A stretch of DNA of 64,000 nucleotides, from assembly GCF_005503015.1 (NCBI RefSeq), contig NZ_SCOL01000001.1, positions 744,001 to 808,000 of the forward strand. Direction: 5' to 3'. The notes below the pieces were generated by a model that made no database searches, was not told the origin of the DNA, and saw only the letters and a list, made by a program, of their open reading frames with translations. Below, piece after piece: positions 43,577-52,036 of the stretch. The first letter of the stretch is position 1. Every line of letters starts with the position of its first letter. The position numbers were made by a program, and so were the translations under genes. This DNA is from Bacillus sp. E(2018). Its GTDB lineage: Bacteria > Bacillota > Bacilli > Bacillales > Fictibacillaceae.

Positions 43577-44356
43577 TTATTTTTTAAATAATTGTACCCA
43601 AGCTCCCTCATAATAACCAACTCCGATAGAGTCGTAGCTAGAGCTTAAAATATTTTGGCGGTGACCAGGACTGTTCATCCAGTCTGTCATAACAGCTTGT
43701 GGTGAAGTTTGTCCTTTTGCAATGTTCTCACCCGCAGCTGTGTAATCGATTCCAAAGCTGCGCATCATGTCAAACGGAGAGCCGTAAGTCGGTGAGTTAT
43801 GATCAAAATAGTTATTCTGAATCATGTCTTTAGCTTTTGCCAAAGCAACATTGCTGAGTTCAGCATCAAGTGTTAATGGGGCAAGGCCGGCTTTTTGACG
43901 CTCTGCATTCACAAGCTGTGAAACTTGTGTAGCAGTCGAACCGACAGAAGGTTGTGTAGGAGCTGCTGCTTTAGGTGCTGGCTGTTGTTTGGCAACAGAA
44001 GCTGGCAGCTCGATCACTTGTCCAGGATACACCCAATTGATCTCTTTGATCTGTGGGTTTGCCTGTTGGATTGCCCATAAACTAACATTTGACGCCGAAG
44101 CGATTTTGTTAAGTGTCTCTCCATGTACCACTTTGTGTAGATTTGAAGATGACGGAATGTATAACGTTTGACCAACATAGATGCTATGGCTCGTCAATCG
44201 ATTCATTCCTATTACATTTGATACGCTTACATTTTGATGCTGTGCGATCTTCCACAGTGTGTCATTTTGCTGAACCGTATATGGTGTTGAAGCATGTGCT
44301 GCAGTTGTCATAGCAAGAAAAGCAGCCAATGATAAAGATAATATTTTTAAACGCAT
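43577..44356 (-). CDS. Secreted CAP-domain protein with two LysM repeats
   Basis: A 259-residue protein of the YkwD/SafA-like type. A signal peptide (MRLKILSLSLAAFLAMTTAAHA) precedes LysM 1 (YTVQQNDTLWKIAQHQNVSV), LysM 2 (HKVVHGETLNKIASASNVSL), a proline/alanine linker and a CAP (SCP/PR1) domain with LVNAERQKAGLAPLTLDAEL, YFDHNSPTYG, AAGENIAKGQ and WMNSPGHRQNIL. LysM repeats bind peptidoglycan; bacterial CAP domains have no firm activity. ATG 44356 follows GGGGG. A cell-wall or spore-cortex location is likely. Confidence 0.92.
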   Translation of the reverse strand: MRLKILSLSLAAFLAMTTAAHASTPYTVQQNDTLWKIAQHQNVSVSNVIGMNRLTSHSIYVGQTLYIPSSSNLHKVVHGETLNKIASASNVSLWAIQQANPQIKEINWVYPGQVIELPASVAKQQPAPKAAAPTQPSVGSTATQVSQLVNAERQKAGLAPLTLDAELSNVALAKAKDMIQNNYFDHNSPTYGSPFDMMRSFGIDYTAAGENIAKGQTSPQAVMTDWMNSPGHRQNILSSSYDSIGVGYYEGAWVQLFKK

Positions 44357-44533
44357 AATATCCCCCGAATATCCAGTTCCCCCAACGACTTTCACTATTT
44401 AAATGTTCACATAATTTAGACCGCGAAACAACTGGGAATGAGAGAAAAATTATGTAAATAAATGTATGTAAAAGGGTTTTCGTGTCGGAAGGTCGAAGTA
44501 GTCTTACAACAACAATCAGAAAGGGTGGATACT

Positions 44534-45022
44534 ATGAATCTGCACCAAGCAGCAATGGATGGGAAATTAATAGAGGTTGAGGAACTTTTAGAAAACGAAG
44601 ATACAAACATAAACGGACTCAGTGAAGGGTGGTCACCTCTTCATCTAGCCGCACATTTTGGACATATTGAAATTGTGAGACTGTTACTCGAACAAGGAGC
44701 TGATGTTCATGTGAAGTCTGGAAATAACATGGCGAACACTCCGCTTCATGCCGCAGCAGCAAATATGAAGAATCGACAGGAGATGATAGGTCTTCTACTA
44801 TCGCACGGAGCCGACATTAACGAAAAGCAAAGCGGAGGCTGGACCATTCTTCATCAAGCGGCGCAACATAACGATCCTGAGATGATCGCCTACTTTGTTG
44901 AAAAAGGAGCCGATCCATACCTTGCCAAAGAGGACGGAAAAACAGCCCTTGAACTGGCGGAAGATGAAGAAGCACATGAAGCAGCGGATATTTTGAGAAA
45001 CTGCACATTAAATAAAATCTAA
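44534..45022 (+). CDS. Ankyrin repeat protein
   Basis: A 162-residue cytosolic protein made of about four ankyrin repeats (GWSPLHLAAHFGHIEIVRLL, ANTPLHAAAANMKNRQEMIG, GWTILHQAAQHNDPEMIAYF, GKTALELAEDEEAHEAADIL). It should act by protein contact; no enzyme domain is present. ATG 44534 follows AAAGGGTGGATACT; the ORF continues upstream without a ribosome binding site. A terminator follows the stop codon. Confidence 0.92.
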   Translation: MNLHQAAMDGKLIEVEELLENEDTNINGLSEGWSPLHLAAHFGHIEIVRLLLEQGADVHVKSGNNMANTPLHAAAANMKNRQEMIGLLLSHGADINEKQSGGWTILHQAAQHNDPEMIAYFVEKGADPYLAKEDGKTALELAEDEEAHEAADILRNCTLNKI

Positions 45023-45055
45023 AATACAGGATGCGTCCTGTATTTTTCTTTTTCT
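45023..45055 (+). terminator. Terminator of the ankyrin gene
   Basis: AATACAGGA (45023-45031), loop TGCG, TCCTGTATT (45036-45044), then TTTCTTTTT. Confidence 0.92.
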
Positions 45056-45112
45056 CATAATTTGTTATTATAGGAAAGGTAGTTTTTTAAGAAGCATAAG
45101 TAGGTGGTAATG

Positions 45113-46036
45113 ATGAACTTTCAAGTATTATTGTATTATAAATACGTAACGATCGAAGACCCTGAAGCGTTTAAAGAAGAACATCTCGCTCTTTGTAAAG
45201 AGATCGGACTTAAAGGTAGAATTCTCGTTGCGAACGAAGGGATCAACGGAACCGTATCAGGAACGGTGGAGCAGACTGAAGCATACATGAAGGTGATGAG
45301 GGATGATCCTCGTTTTGCAGATACCGTTTATAAAATAGAGGAATCGAACGAACATGTCTTCAAAAAGATGAAGGTTCGTGTGCGTCCAGAGCTCGTACAC
45401 TTAAGTCTTGAAGATGATGTGAATCCGAACGAACTTACAGGTAAGCACCTATCTCCAAAAGAATGGCTTGAAGCGATGGAATCAGAAGATGTCGTGATCC
45501 TAGATGCACGTAACACATATGAATTTGACCTTGGCCATTTCAAGAATGCGATTAGACCCGACGTGGAAACGTTCCGAGAGTTGCCACAATGGGTGAGAGA
45601 GAACTTCAGTCAGTTCAAGGATAAAAAAGTTCTTACCTATTGTACGGGCGGCATTCGTTGTGAAAAGTTCTCAGGATTCTTAGTAAAAGAAGGTTTCAAA
45701 GACGTTTCACAACTCGAAGGTGGAATCATCTCTTACGGTCATGATGAAGAAGCCAAAGGAAAGCTATGGGACGGAAAGTGTTACGTGTTTGATGAGCGGA
45801 TCTCCGTACCTGTTAACCGAACAGGTGAAGAGGTTGTCGTCGGCAAATGTTATCACTGCGGAAACCCTGAAGAACGCTATGTGAAATGCGGAAATCCAGA
45901 ATGCAACGCGCATCTGTTGATGTGTGAAGAGTGTGAGCATGAGCACAAACGCTCGTGTAGCACAGAATGCAGAGAACATCCGTGGAATCGTTATATAAAA
46001 GAATGTGAAGCAGAAAGCGAAAGTTCTCCTTTATAG
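45113..46036 (+). CDS. trhO: Rhodanese-type tRNA uridine 5-hydroxylase
   Basis: A 307-residue TrhO/YceA-family protein (B. subtilis YbfQ). It forms 5-hydroxyuridine at the wobble base of tRNAs, the first step to mo5U. The N-terminal acylphosphatase-like domain has [20 protein letters not shown]. The rhodanese domain has [15 protein letters not shown] and the active Cys in [17 protein letters not shown]-terminal zinc-binding tail has [22 protein letters not shown] 45113 is the likely start; ATG and GTG codons just upstream are in frame. The stop codon lies in the terminator. Confidence 0.94.
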   Translation: MNFQVLLYYKYVTIEDPEAFKEEHLALCKEIGLKGRILVANEGINGTVSGTVEQTEAYMKVMRDDPRFADTVYKIEESNEHVFKKMKVRVRPELVHLSLEDDVNPNELTGKHLSPKEWLEAMESEDVVILDARNTYEFDLGHFKNAIRPDVETFRELPQWVRENFSQFKDKKVLTYCTGGIRCEKFSGFLVKEGFKDVSQLEGGIISYGHDEEAKGKLWDGKCYVFDERISVPVNRTGEEVVVGKCYHCGNPEERYVKCGNPECNAHLLMCEECEHEHKRSCSTECREHPWNRYIKECEAESESSPL

Positions 46037-46053
46037 GAGAACTTTTTCTTTTT
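46021..46053 (+). terminator. Terminator overlapping the end of trhO
   Basis: AAGTTCTCCT (46021-46030), loop TTAT, AGGAGAACTT (46035-46044), then TTTCTTTTTT. The stop codon is within it. Confidence 0.92.
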
Positions 46054-46251
46054 TGTAAGTGAGTTGATAAGTATGCATGTACTTTCCAGCAGGAAAATAG
46101 TCGATATGTGCGTTTCAAGGAAACACATGTAAAGAATTACGTAGTAATCTCAATTAATTACGTAGTAAATCAATTTTTATCCGTAATCCCTCGAATTGTT
46201 ATTCCTAATATTGGATGGTGTGAAGTAATATGAAATGTAGGGGGAATAACA

Positions 46252-46878
46252 ATGAAAATGATTTTGAGTTTATGTGTATTGATCTTTGTCAGTCTTTCGT
46301 TTTACAGCTCAAGTTTCATAACAACTTTTGATTCGAGTTTAAGAGAGCTTGTTTTGAGTCTCCGAACGGATTCGTTGAATGAAATTGTACTAGCCTTCAC
46401 AACCGTTGGCGACGCAAAAGTGCTAGCAGGACTCTGCTTAATCGGTGCGACCGTTCTAATCATAATGAAACAATGGAGAAACAGCTTGTTGCTGATTGGA
46501 AGTATTCTGGTTTCTTATGGTTTGAACTTGCTAGTGAAAACCCTGTTTCAGAGAGAACGACCGCTAGATCATCTCCTATTAGAGGAAGACGGATATAGTT
46601 TTCCGAGTGGTAACGCCATGGTAGGCACATCGTTTTATTTATTTGCAGCCGTTCTTCTGTATCAAAGGTATCAAAAACGCTGGATTCTAGTGGCGGGCGT
46701 CATCCTTCCGTTCTTACTTGGGTTAAGTCGTGTCTATGTTGGCGTTCATTATCCATCTGATATTTTGGCAGGCTTTGCATTAGGGATCGTTCTTGTCATC
46801 GTTCTTAGCAAACTAACAGATAAAAGTTCAAAACATGTAGAAAGCGTTAACAGAAACAACACAAATAGAGCTGTATAA
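46252..46878 (+). CDS. PAP2-family phosphatase
   Basis: A 208-residue membrane phosphatase with about six helices. Motif 1 is VKTLFQRERPL, motif 2 YSFPSGNAM and motif 3 SRVYVGVHYPSD. The family includes undecaprenyl- and phosphatidylglycerol-phosphate phosphatases. The sequence differs from the BcrC-like protein at 16616 (SGN rather than SDH), so it may act on a different lipid phosphate. ATG 46252 follows AGGGGGAATAAC. Confidence 0.88.
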   Translation: MKMILSLCVLIFVSLSFYSSSFITTFDSSLRELVLSLRTDSLNEIVLAFTTVGDAKVLAGLCLIGATVLIIMKQWRNSLLLIGSILVSYGLNLLVKTLFQRERPLDHLLLEEDGYSFPSGNAMVGTSFYLFAAVLLYQRYQKRWILVAGVILPFLLGLSRVYVGVHYPSDILAGFALGIVLVIVLSKLTDKSSKHVESVNRNNTNRAV

Positions 46879-46943
46879 CATATCAATTATTGTTCGTTTT
46901 TGGTATAATAAGACGGAATTGTTTACCGAAAGGGTGCAAAGAT

Positions 46944-47132
46944 ATGTTACCAATCGTATTTCCAGAGAACAAACTTGAGTACATACCGGCATTAATTACG
47001 CTTGCCCTCTTTACAATTTTTGCGTGGAGAACGGTAGTCTTTTTTAAGAAACATTCTGCGAAAGAGTTAAAGAGAGCACAATTAATAGAAGAAGATTTGT
47101 TAAGCCAAGAGCTGAAAAACAAGGACTTATGA
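46944..47132 (+). CDS. Single-helix membrane protein, 62 residues
   Basis: ATG 46944 follows AAAGGGTGCAAAGAT. The product starts MLPIVFPENKLEYIPALITL, has one membrane helix up to AWRTVVFF and a charged helical tail (KKHSAKELKRAQLIEEDLL). The upstream in-frame start at 46890 has no ribosome binding site. No known family was recognised. It precedes the spore-protein gene but is not obviously co-regulated with it. Confidence 0.72.
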   Translation: MLPIVFPENKLEYIPALITLALFTIFAWRTVVFFKKHSAKELKRAQLIEEDLLSQELKNKDL

Positions 47133-47172
47133 CGAGTTCTTGTTTTTTTTTTGAAAAAAATTTATATTTCTA

Positions 47173-47202
47173 TGAATAGGTTTTCAGAATTAACCCATAC
47201 TA
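47173..47202 (+). promoter_or_regulatory. Sigma-G promoter of the spore protein gene
   Basis: TGAATA (47173-47178) and CATACTA (47196-47202) are 17 bp apart. This is the consensus of forespore sigma-G promoters, 58 bp before the start codon. Confidence 0.88.
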
Positions 47203-47260
47203 CATTTAACGGAAAACAAAAAAGTTTTTCGTACATATTATCCCAAAGGAGGGAAATCGC

Positions 47261-47449
47261 ATGGCACGTAATAACAGCAACCAAATCGTGGTTCCTGGAG
47301 CACAAGGAGCTCTTGACGCAATGAAACAAGAGATCGCTGCTGAGTTCGGAGTACATCTTGGACCAGACACAACTTCTCGTGCAAACGGATCTGTAGGTGG
47401 CGAAATCACTAAGCGTCTTGTAGCACAAGCGCTAGGCGGACTTCGTTAA
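47261..47449 (+). CDS. Alpha/beta-type small acid-soluble spore protein
   Basis: A 62-residue DNA-binding spore protein. It has [20 protein letters not shown], the GPR protease site EFGVHLG, and the second motif [20 protein letters not shown]. It coats DNA in the forespore, shifts it to an A-like form and protects it from UV; on germination it is degraded. ATG 47261 follows AAAGGAGGG. A sigma-G promoter lies upstream and a terminator with a UUCG loop follows. Confidence 0.96.
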   Translation: MARNNSNQIVVPGAQGALDAMKQEIAAEFGVHLGPDTTSRANGSVGGEITKRLVAQALGGLR

Positions 47450-47470
47450 TCAGTAACCTCCTTGTAAGAA

Positions 47471-47502
47471 AAACCCGGAATTCGTTCCGGGTTTTATTTT
47501 TT
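47471..47502 (+). terminator. Terminator of the spore protein gene, UUCG loop
   Basis: AAACCCGGAA (47471-47480), loop TTCG, TTCCGGGTTT (47485-47494), then TATTTTTT. Confidence 0.94.
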
Positions 47503-47588
47503 GTCCAAATATGATCCTATACTCCCTCAAGAATCATGTATAATGAAAGCGGTGACATACCAGTAATTTGTCGGGGGAGTGGATTTCA

Positions 47589-48437
47589 ATGACAGAACAG
47601 AAAAAATTGGACAGCAAAGAAACAGAAAAAGGACTTCACACGGACTTTATTAATTCAATGACGTATGGCGAGTATCTGAACCTAGATAAGATCTTGTCTG
47701 GTCAGAAAAGGCTATCCGGTCATCATGATGAAATGTTGTTTATCATTATCCACCAAGTGTCAGAGCTATGGATGAAGCTTATTCTTCACGAAACGCGTTC
47801 AGCGATTTCTTCTATTGAAGATGGAAACCTTCATTCGGCGTTTAAAATGCTTGCGCGAGTTTCTAAGATTCAGTCTCAGATCATTGAATCATGGGATGTA
47901 CTCTCAACCTTGACGCCAGCAGAATATATGGAGTTTCGTGATAAGCTTGGACAAGCATCAGGTTTTCAATCGTATCAATATCGCATGATTGAATTTGCGC
48001 TCGGCTATAAGACGCCTCACATCTTAGAAATCTACAAAAAAGACGCTGACCTTCATGAACAACTAACAACTGCTCTTCACACACCAAGTTTGTACGACGT
48101 TTCCATTCAGGCGCTCGCAAAAGCGGGGCTTCACATCGACGATGAAGTTCTTAACCGTGATGTGACGAAGCGTTATGAATACAACGCATCAGTAGAGGCA
48201 GCTTGGCTAGAAGTGTACCGAAACGTTGAAAAGTACTGGGATCTGTATGAGTTAGCAGAAAAGCTTGTAGATATTGAAGATTGGCTGCAGCAGTGGCGAT
48301 TCCGCCATATGAAGACCGTAGAACGCATTATCGGGTTCAAAGTCGGAACAGGCGGTTCATCAGGCGTGAACTATCTCAAAAAAGTACTAGACCAGCGCTT
48401 CTTCCCAGAGCTTTGGGATCTGCGAACGAGTATATAA
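47589..48437 (+). CDS. kynA: Tryptophan 2,3-dioxygenase
   Basis: A 282-residue haem dioxygenase that opens the indole ring of tryptophan to N-formylkynurenine. Family motifs are [51 protein letters not shown], the haem-ligand context [18 protein letters not shown] and [15 protein letters not shown] 47589 follows GGGGGAGTGGATTTC. It has its own terminator. The usual partners kynB (formamidase) and kynU (kynureninase) are not in this window, which is unusual because they often form an operon. Confidence 0.95.
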   Translation: MTEQKKLDSKETEKGLHTDFINSMTYGEYLNLDKILSGQKRLSGHHDEMLFIIIHQVSELWMKLILHETRSAISSIEDGNLHSAFKMLARVSKIQSQIIESWDVLSTLTPAEYMEFRDKLGQASGFQSYQYRMIEFALGYKTPHILEIYKKDADLHEQLTTALHTPSLYDVSIQALAKAGLHIDDEVLNRDVTKRYEYNASVEAAWLEVYRNVEKYWDLYELAEKLVDIEDWLQQWRFRHMKTVERIIGFKVGTGGSSGVNYLKKVLDQRFFPELWDLRTSI

Positions 48438-48443
48438 ATATTT

Positions 48444-48480
48444 GAAAGAAGCGTGCTATTTAAACAGTACGCTTCTTTTC
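48444..48480. terminator. Hairpin after kynA
   Basis: GAAGCGTGCT (48447-48456) pairs with AGTACGCTTC (48466-48475, one G-U), followed by TTTTC; flanking A/T bases extend it. It also overlaps the 3' end of the convergent small gene. Confidence 0.88.
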
Positions 48481-48633
48481 TTTACTAGTATTTTTCCTTT
48501 TGAACATCTTTTCAATGCTATAAAAAATCCCACCACAAACTACGCCTATAACAAGTGGTTTTAAGATAAAACTTTGCTCAGTCCAAAACCAATTTATTAG
48601 GAATACGATTACAAAAGTGAGTAATGAATGCAT
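48460..48633 (-). CDS. 57-residue small membrane protein
   Basis: An open frame on the minus strand from ATG 48633 (or GTG 48636): MHSLLTFVIVFLINWFW, a second helix (LVIGVVCGGIFYSI) and a basic tail (EKMFKRKNTSKEKKR). GGGAGG at about 48654 is the only strong ribosome binding site and is some 16-19 bases upstream, so a non-standard start closer to it cannot be excluded. The final codons run into the kynA terminator. It resembles typical two-helix small proteins; no family is known. Confidence 0.5.
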   Translation of the reverse strand: MHSLLTFVIVFLINWFWTEQSFILKPLVIGVVCGGIFYSIEKMFKRKNTSKEKKRTV

Positions 48634-48847
48634 CACTAATTTTATAACAATTCCTCCCTTTTCCTTTTTGTTAAAATTCTAACATAAATTGTAAAATAGG
48701 TGAGGATAATGAAATAAAACAAAATTACATAAAAAGACACATAAATGGATTAAACTTACAATTTACAATGATAAAATGTAGACATAGAAGGAATGCTTTC
48801 TCTTATTTTCAAACTTCTAAAATATCTCATGATAAGGGAGATTCTCT

Positions 48848-49738
48848 ATGAATGAAAACATCATGGTTTTATCTGACGGAAGGCAATTAGGTTATTCAGT
48901 ATATGGAGACCTAGAAGGAATTCCATTATTTTTATTTCACGGAACACCAGGGTCAAGAGTGTGGTTTACAGAAGATGATCTGATCGCAAAAGAATTAGGA
49001 ATTTGTTTGATTGCTACTGATCGTCCCGGATACGGTCTTTCTGATACGAAACATAATCTTAAACTACTTGATTATGCTGAAGACATGGAAGAACTAGCAA
49101 AGCATTTAAAGTTTGGAAAGTTCTCGGTGCTAGGCGTATCGGGAGGTGGTGCATTTGCTGCGGCTGTAACATTTGCTCTTCCAAACAAAATAGACATATG
49201 TATATTGGTAGGTACGGCTACACCTTTCAAAAATGGTAAACCTCCTAAAACCATGTCAAACGAGAATCGTTTAGCTTTTTATTTAACAAAGCACTTTCCG
49301 TTCTTGCTCAAGCTGATAGAGAAGTCGAAGAAAAAAATAATCGATCAGAAGCCCGAGTTGTACGTAGAAAACTTAAAAAAAGGTGGTTCTTATCTCTCAG
49401 ATTGGGACAACAAAATGTTATTAAAGGATGACGTACTTGAAAATGGAGTGCTCCATTCTAAGGAAGCTTACCGACAAGGAGTAGATGGAGTAATCGATGA
49501 GAGCAAGTTATTAACGAAAGACTGGGGATTTAAAGTAGAAGGGTTAACACGGCCTGTAATCATTTGGCATGGGGAGAAAGACACTTTTTCACCTGTGGTT
49601 GAAGTGAAGAACATGTCTAAGGTAATCCCAAATGTCCAAACCCACTATTTAGAAGAAGCTGGCCATTTCTTAACAGAAAGTGAAGAGGTTTGGAAGTCCA
49701 TTTTAGTTAACTTTAAAGAATCCATTTTCATGTCCTAG
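48848..49738 (+). CDS. Alpha/beta hydrolase
   Basis: A 296-residue hydrolase. LFHGTPGSRVWF is the oxyanion region, ATDRPGYGLSD the loop, Ser98 in GVSGGGAFA the nucleophile, WHGEKDTFSP the acid region, and His273 in EEAGHFLTE the base. It resembles proline-iminopeptidase-like and BioH-like groups without a clear substrate. ATG 48848 follows AAGGGAGATTCT. It stands alone. Confidence 0.9.
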   Translation: MNENIMVLSDGRQLGYSVYGDLEGIPLFLFHGTPGSRVWFTEDDLIAKELGICLIATDRPGYGLSDTKHNLKLLDYAEDMEELAKHLKFGKFSVLGVSGGGAFAAAVTFALPNKIDICILVGTATPFKNGKPPKTMSNENRLAFYLTKHFPFLLKLIEKSKKKIIDQKPELYVENLKKGGSYLSDWDNKMLLKDDVLENGVLHSKEAYRQGVDGVIDESKLLTKDWGFKVEGLTRPVIIWHGEKDTFSPVVEVKNMSKVIPNVQTHYLEEAGHFLTESEEVWKSILVNFKESIFMS

Positions 49739-49779
49739 TTCGCTTTAACGATAGACATGAGTAGATTGGGGGAAACATC

Positions 49780-49869
49780 TTGAAAAAGCAGATAGTAGCG
49801 GCCATTTTTGGTGGATGTGTTGGTGCCATTCTTGGAGTTATTGCTTATAACAACAACTGGTTAGGTTAA
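49780..49869 (+). CDS. 29-residue glycine-rich membrane peptide
   Basis: TTG 49780 lies seven bases after GGGGG. The peptide is KKQIVAAIFGGCVGAILGV with a short polar end (YNNNWLG), a single helix with a glycine-zipper pattern and a basic start. The frame, ribosome binding site and composition support a small membrane peptide, but it is very short. Confidence 0.45.
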   Translation: MKKQIVAAIFGGCVGAILGVIAYNNNWLG

Positions 49870-49880
49870 CGTAAATACCA

Positions 49881-50070
49881 ATGGTTAAATTATCTTTAAC
49901 ATCGTACATGTTAGCGATGTTGTATAGCATTCTTTCCGTCCAAAATGAATGTTTACTATTTTGGCTCATATTTCCAATATCAATTAAGTGAGTTAATACG
50001 TATCTTTCCCACGATTTTTTTAACTGCAATCATATTCTCGCTCGGCTATTTTGTAGTTGGTAGTGCCTAG
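49881..50070 (+). pseudogene. Possible decayed membrane-protein gene
   Basis: Two hydrophobic reading frames follow one another with a shift: MVKLSLTSYMLAMLYSILS from 49881, ending at 49991, and MNVYYFGSYFQYQLSELIRI, then IFLTAIIFSLGYFVVG, ending at 50070. Neither has a ribosome binding site. Together they look like a frameshifted small membrane gene. The evidence is weak. Confidence 0.25.
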
Positions 50071-50113
50071 CTAAGGCAAGGTTCTATCTTTTCCCAATAA
50101 GGTGGTGATATGA

Positions 50114-50530
50114 ATGAGAAATTCAATCGGTTTTTTAGAAGAATTTCTAAATGGTGATATGTATAAACGAAGCGATAAAAATCAAGTGCACGCTTGTTTA
50201 ATAAGATTAGAATCTGATCCATCAGACACATTTAAGAGCTTTTATAACAAGTATGAAGGTCCTTTTTGGGAAGAAAATATTCCTTTTGAACTTCTTGATA
50301 TAACAGAAGTTGAGTCTTATACTCAAATTGCTCGAAATGAACACAATTTTTCAAAACAATTTTTCGTTCTAAGTGAAATGAATGCAAATGCTGTACTCGT
50401 TCTTAATGCGTTAAATGATCATGTTTATATAGTTGATTTTGAGGGTGGGGATGAGAAGCTGTTACGGGGAGAATTAAAACCTAGATGGTTGACGTTTTAT
50501 GAATTCTTAAAAGCATACTTTGATTCATGA
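50114..50530 (+). CDS. SMI1/KNR4 (SUKH) family protein
   Basis: A 138-residue protein with the SMI1/KNR4 pattern: PSDTFKSFYNKYEGPFW near the start, ELLDITEVESYTQIARNEHN in the middle, and LNALNDHVYIVDFEGGDEKLL followed by WLTFYEFLKAYF at the end. Many SUKH proteins are immunity proteins against nuclease-type toxins, but no toxin gene is adjacent here. ATG 50114 follows AAGGTGGTGATATGA. Confidence 0.8.
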   Translation: MRNSIGFLEEFLNGDMYKRSDKNQVHACLIRLESDPSDTFKSFYNKYEGPFWEENIPFELLDITEVESYTQIARNEHNFSKQFFVLSEMNANAVLVLNALNDHVYIVDFEGGDEKLLRGELKPRWLTFYEFLKAYFDS

Positions 50531-50557
50531 TAAATTTTTCGGAATGAGGATCGAACT

Positions 50558-50905
50558 ATGAAAGACACCCTAATCGCTTTTTATATCATTCTATGTGTAG
50601 GTATCATCGGATGTAGTTTTTTGGTGTATTCGTTAATGTACGCACTCTTTCTTTTATGTGTATTTATATTTATGTATATCGATTTATTAAATAAGAACAG
50701 ATCGAATGTGGCTGTATTTTTGATAGCTTTTCTAAAATTATACGTATTTCTGTTTGGGGGATATCTTTACATAGAACATATACTTATTGACGGCACAATG
50801 GTGATAGATCTTCGATTTACTATGTTAGTGTTCTTTCCAGGGGTCATGTACTTTTTGTTAGGTTTACCATTCTTGTTGCTCCGTAGGAAAAAGCGAATGC
50901 TCTAA
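50558..50905 (+). CDS. Membrane protein, 115 residues, unknown
   Basis: Four helices fill the protein: LIAFYIILCVGIIGCSFLVY, LMYALFLLCVFIFMYIDLL, VAVFLIAFLKLYVFLFGGYL and FTMLVFFPGVMYFLLGLPFLL, with a basic end (RRKKRML). ATG 50558 follows GGAATGAGGATCGAACT. It starts 27 bases after the SMI1/KNR4 gene, perhaps on the same transcript. No family was recognised. Confidence 0.72.
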   Translation: MKDTLIAFYIILCVGIIGCSFLVYSLMYALFLLCVFIFMYIDLLNKNRSNVAVFLIAFLKLYVFLFGGYLYIEHILIDGTMVIDLRFTMLVFFPGVMYFLLGLPFLLLRRKKRML

Positions 50906-50922
50906 TCTATTGTTTTAAAAAA

Positions 50923-50946
50923 AGTGACCTTATTTGTAGGGTCACT
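50923..50946. terminator. Hairpin between convergent genes
   Basis: AGTGACCT (50923-50930) pairs with the arm at 50939-50946, with an A-run before it that gives the T-tract for the minus strand. Confidence 0.7.
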
Positions 50947-51130
50947 CTGATAAATCTACATCTTTAATTTTCAAAGCTTTCAATAGTAGCACAGTTCCTG
51001 TTACATTGAGGATAATGCTTGCTCCTAATAAACATGCCCATAAAATGAATGATTCAGAAAATAAGAATGTCACCATTAACAAGGTACAACCAATAAGAGT
51101 ACATATCAGTCCTGACTTAAAGCTGTTCAT
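50942..51130 (-). CDS. Two-helix small membrane protein, 62 residues
   Basis: ATG 51130 lies six bases after AGAGGTG; a GTG nine bases earlier overlaps that site. The product starts MNSFKSGLICTLIGCTLLMV and has a second helix (ACLLGASIILNVTGTVLLL) and a charged tail (KALKIKDVDLSE). No family was recognised. Confidence 0.68.
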   Translation of the reverse strand: MNSFKSGLICTLIGCTLLMVTFLFSESFILWACLLGASIILNVTGTVLLLKALKIKDVDLSE

Positions 51131-51203
51131 AAATAGCACCTCTTCCTTATATTATATTACCAAAAATTTCCTCATCGTAAATGAAAAGTTTAAATCTTAT
51201 TAG

Positions 51204-51854
51204 GTGGTGAATCGTATAGGTACTGTGGTTGGTATTTTAGGTATGACTCACGATGAAAATTTGCAGATGAAGTGTGACTTTCCGTTGTCTCTCGTAAAAG
51301 AGATAATTTTAGAATTTAATCCTCATGTAATTTGTGGTGAAGTTCATCCACTAAGCTGGGAGTTATATGTAAAGGAAAGAGAACCGAGTGGGATTTTAGG
51401 GGAAACACAAAACGAATATCCTAGTTTAATATATCCTTTGTGCGAAGAAAAGGGAATTGAGTTTGTTCCTGTGAATTGGTTTGAAGAGGACGTCTTTAAC
51501 GAGGGGCCATTCGATAGATTTGATTTCGAAGTTAAGAAGAATTTGGAAAAAGAATTACAACGTTGGAATGAAAAACAGCTTAGGTTAGGCAACTCTAGAA
51601 ATATTCCATTTAACTCATTGGAATACGACGCAGTTACGAAAGATATGTATGATTGGTTACATACCATAAATCCAGATGTTCAAAATATTGAATGGAACGC
51701 TAGACATTACATTATGATGGCAAGGGTAAAACAGACGAATAGAAAAAATATAGGTAAAAGAATACTTTGTATCCATGGAGCCGATCATAATTATTGGTAT
51801 TATGAAACTCTTATTAAAGAGAGAGATATTCAGGTAATCTATCCTTTAAGATAA
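51204..51854 (+). CDS. Hypothetical protein, possibly TraB/TIKI superfamily
   Basis: A 216-residue soluble protein. It begins GTVVGILGMTHDENLQ, has HVICGEVHPLSWELY, a central RFDFEVKKNLEKELQRW helix, WNARHYIMMARV and ends RILCIHGADHNYWYYETLI. The spacing of G-E-x-H, the R-x4-M helix and G-A-x-H near the end recalls the TraB/TIKI peptidase-like superfamily, but the match is by eye only. Tandem GTG codons at 51204 overlap AGGTGGTGA, so the exact start is unsure. Confidence 0.55.
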   Translation: MVNRIGTVVGILGMTHDENLQMKCDFPLSLVKEIILEFNPHVICGEVHPLSWELYVKEREPSGILGETQNEYPSLIYPLCEEKGIEFVPVNWFEEDVFNEGPFDRFDFEVKKNLEKELQRWNEKQLRLGNSRNIPFNSLEYDAVTKDMYDWLHTINPDVQNIEWNARHYIMMARVKQTNRKNIGKRILCIHGADHNYWYYETLIKERDIQVIYPLR

Positions 51855-51890
51855 GAAAAAGCTCATCTAAAAAAGAATTCACCTTACTGA

Positions 51891-51931
51891 TAAAAGCATT
51901 CTTTCGAAATAAGGATGCTTTTATTATTTTT
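51891..51931 (+). terminator. Terminator after the TraB-like gene
   Basis: TAAAAGCAT (51891-51899) pairs with ATGCTTTTA (51914-51922), followed by TTATTTTT. Confidence 0.85.
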
Positions 51932-52036
51932 GTAGTAATTTTAAATAAACAACCAATTATTTAAACACATGAACCAAAATGGCGCTGAAAGTATATGATG
52001 ATAATCTCTCTAGAACTTGAAGAAAGAGGTGCATGT

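Noticed and set aside
49838..50029. 63-codon minus-strand frame
   Set aside because: No ribosome binding site and mixed composition; the plus strand here looks more like a decayed membrane gene.
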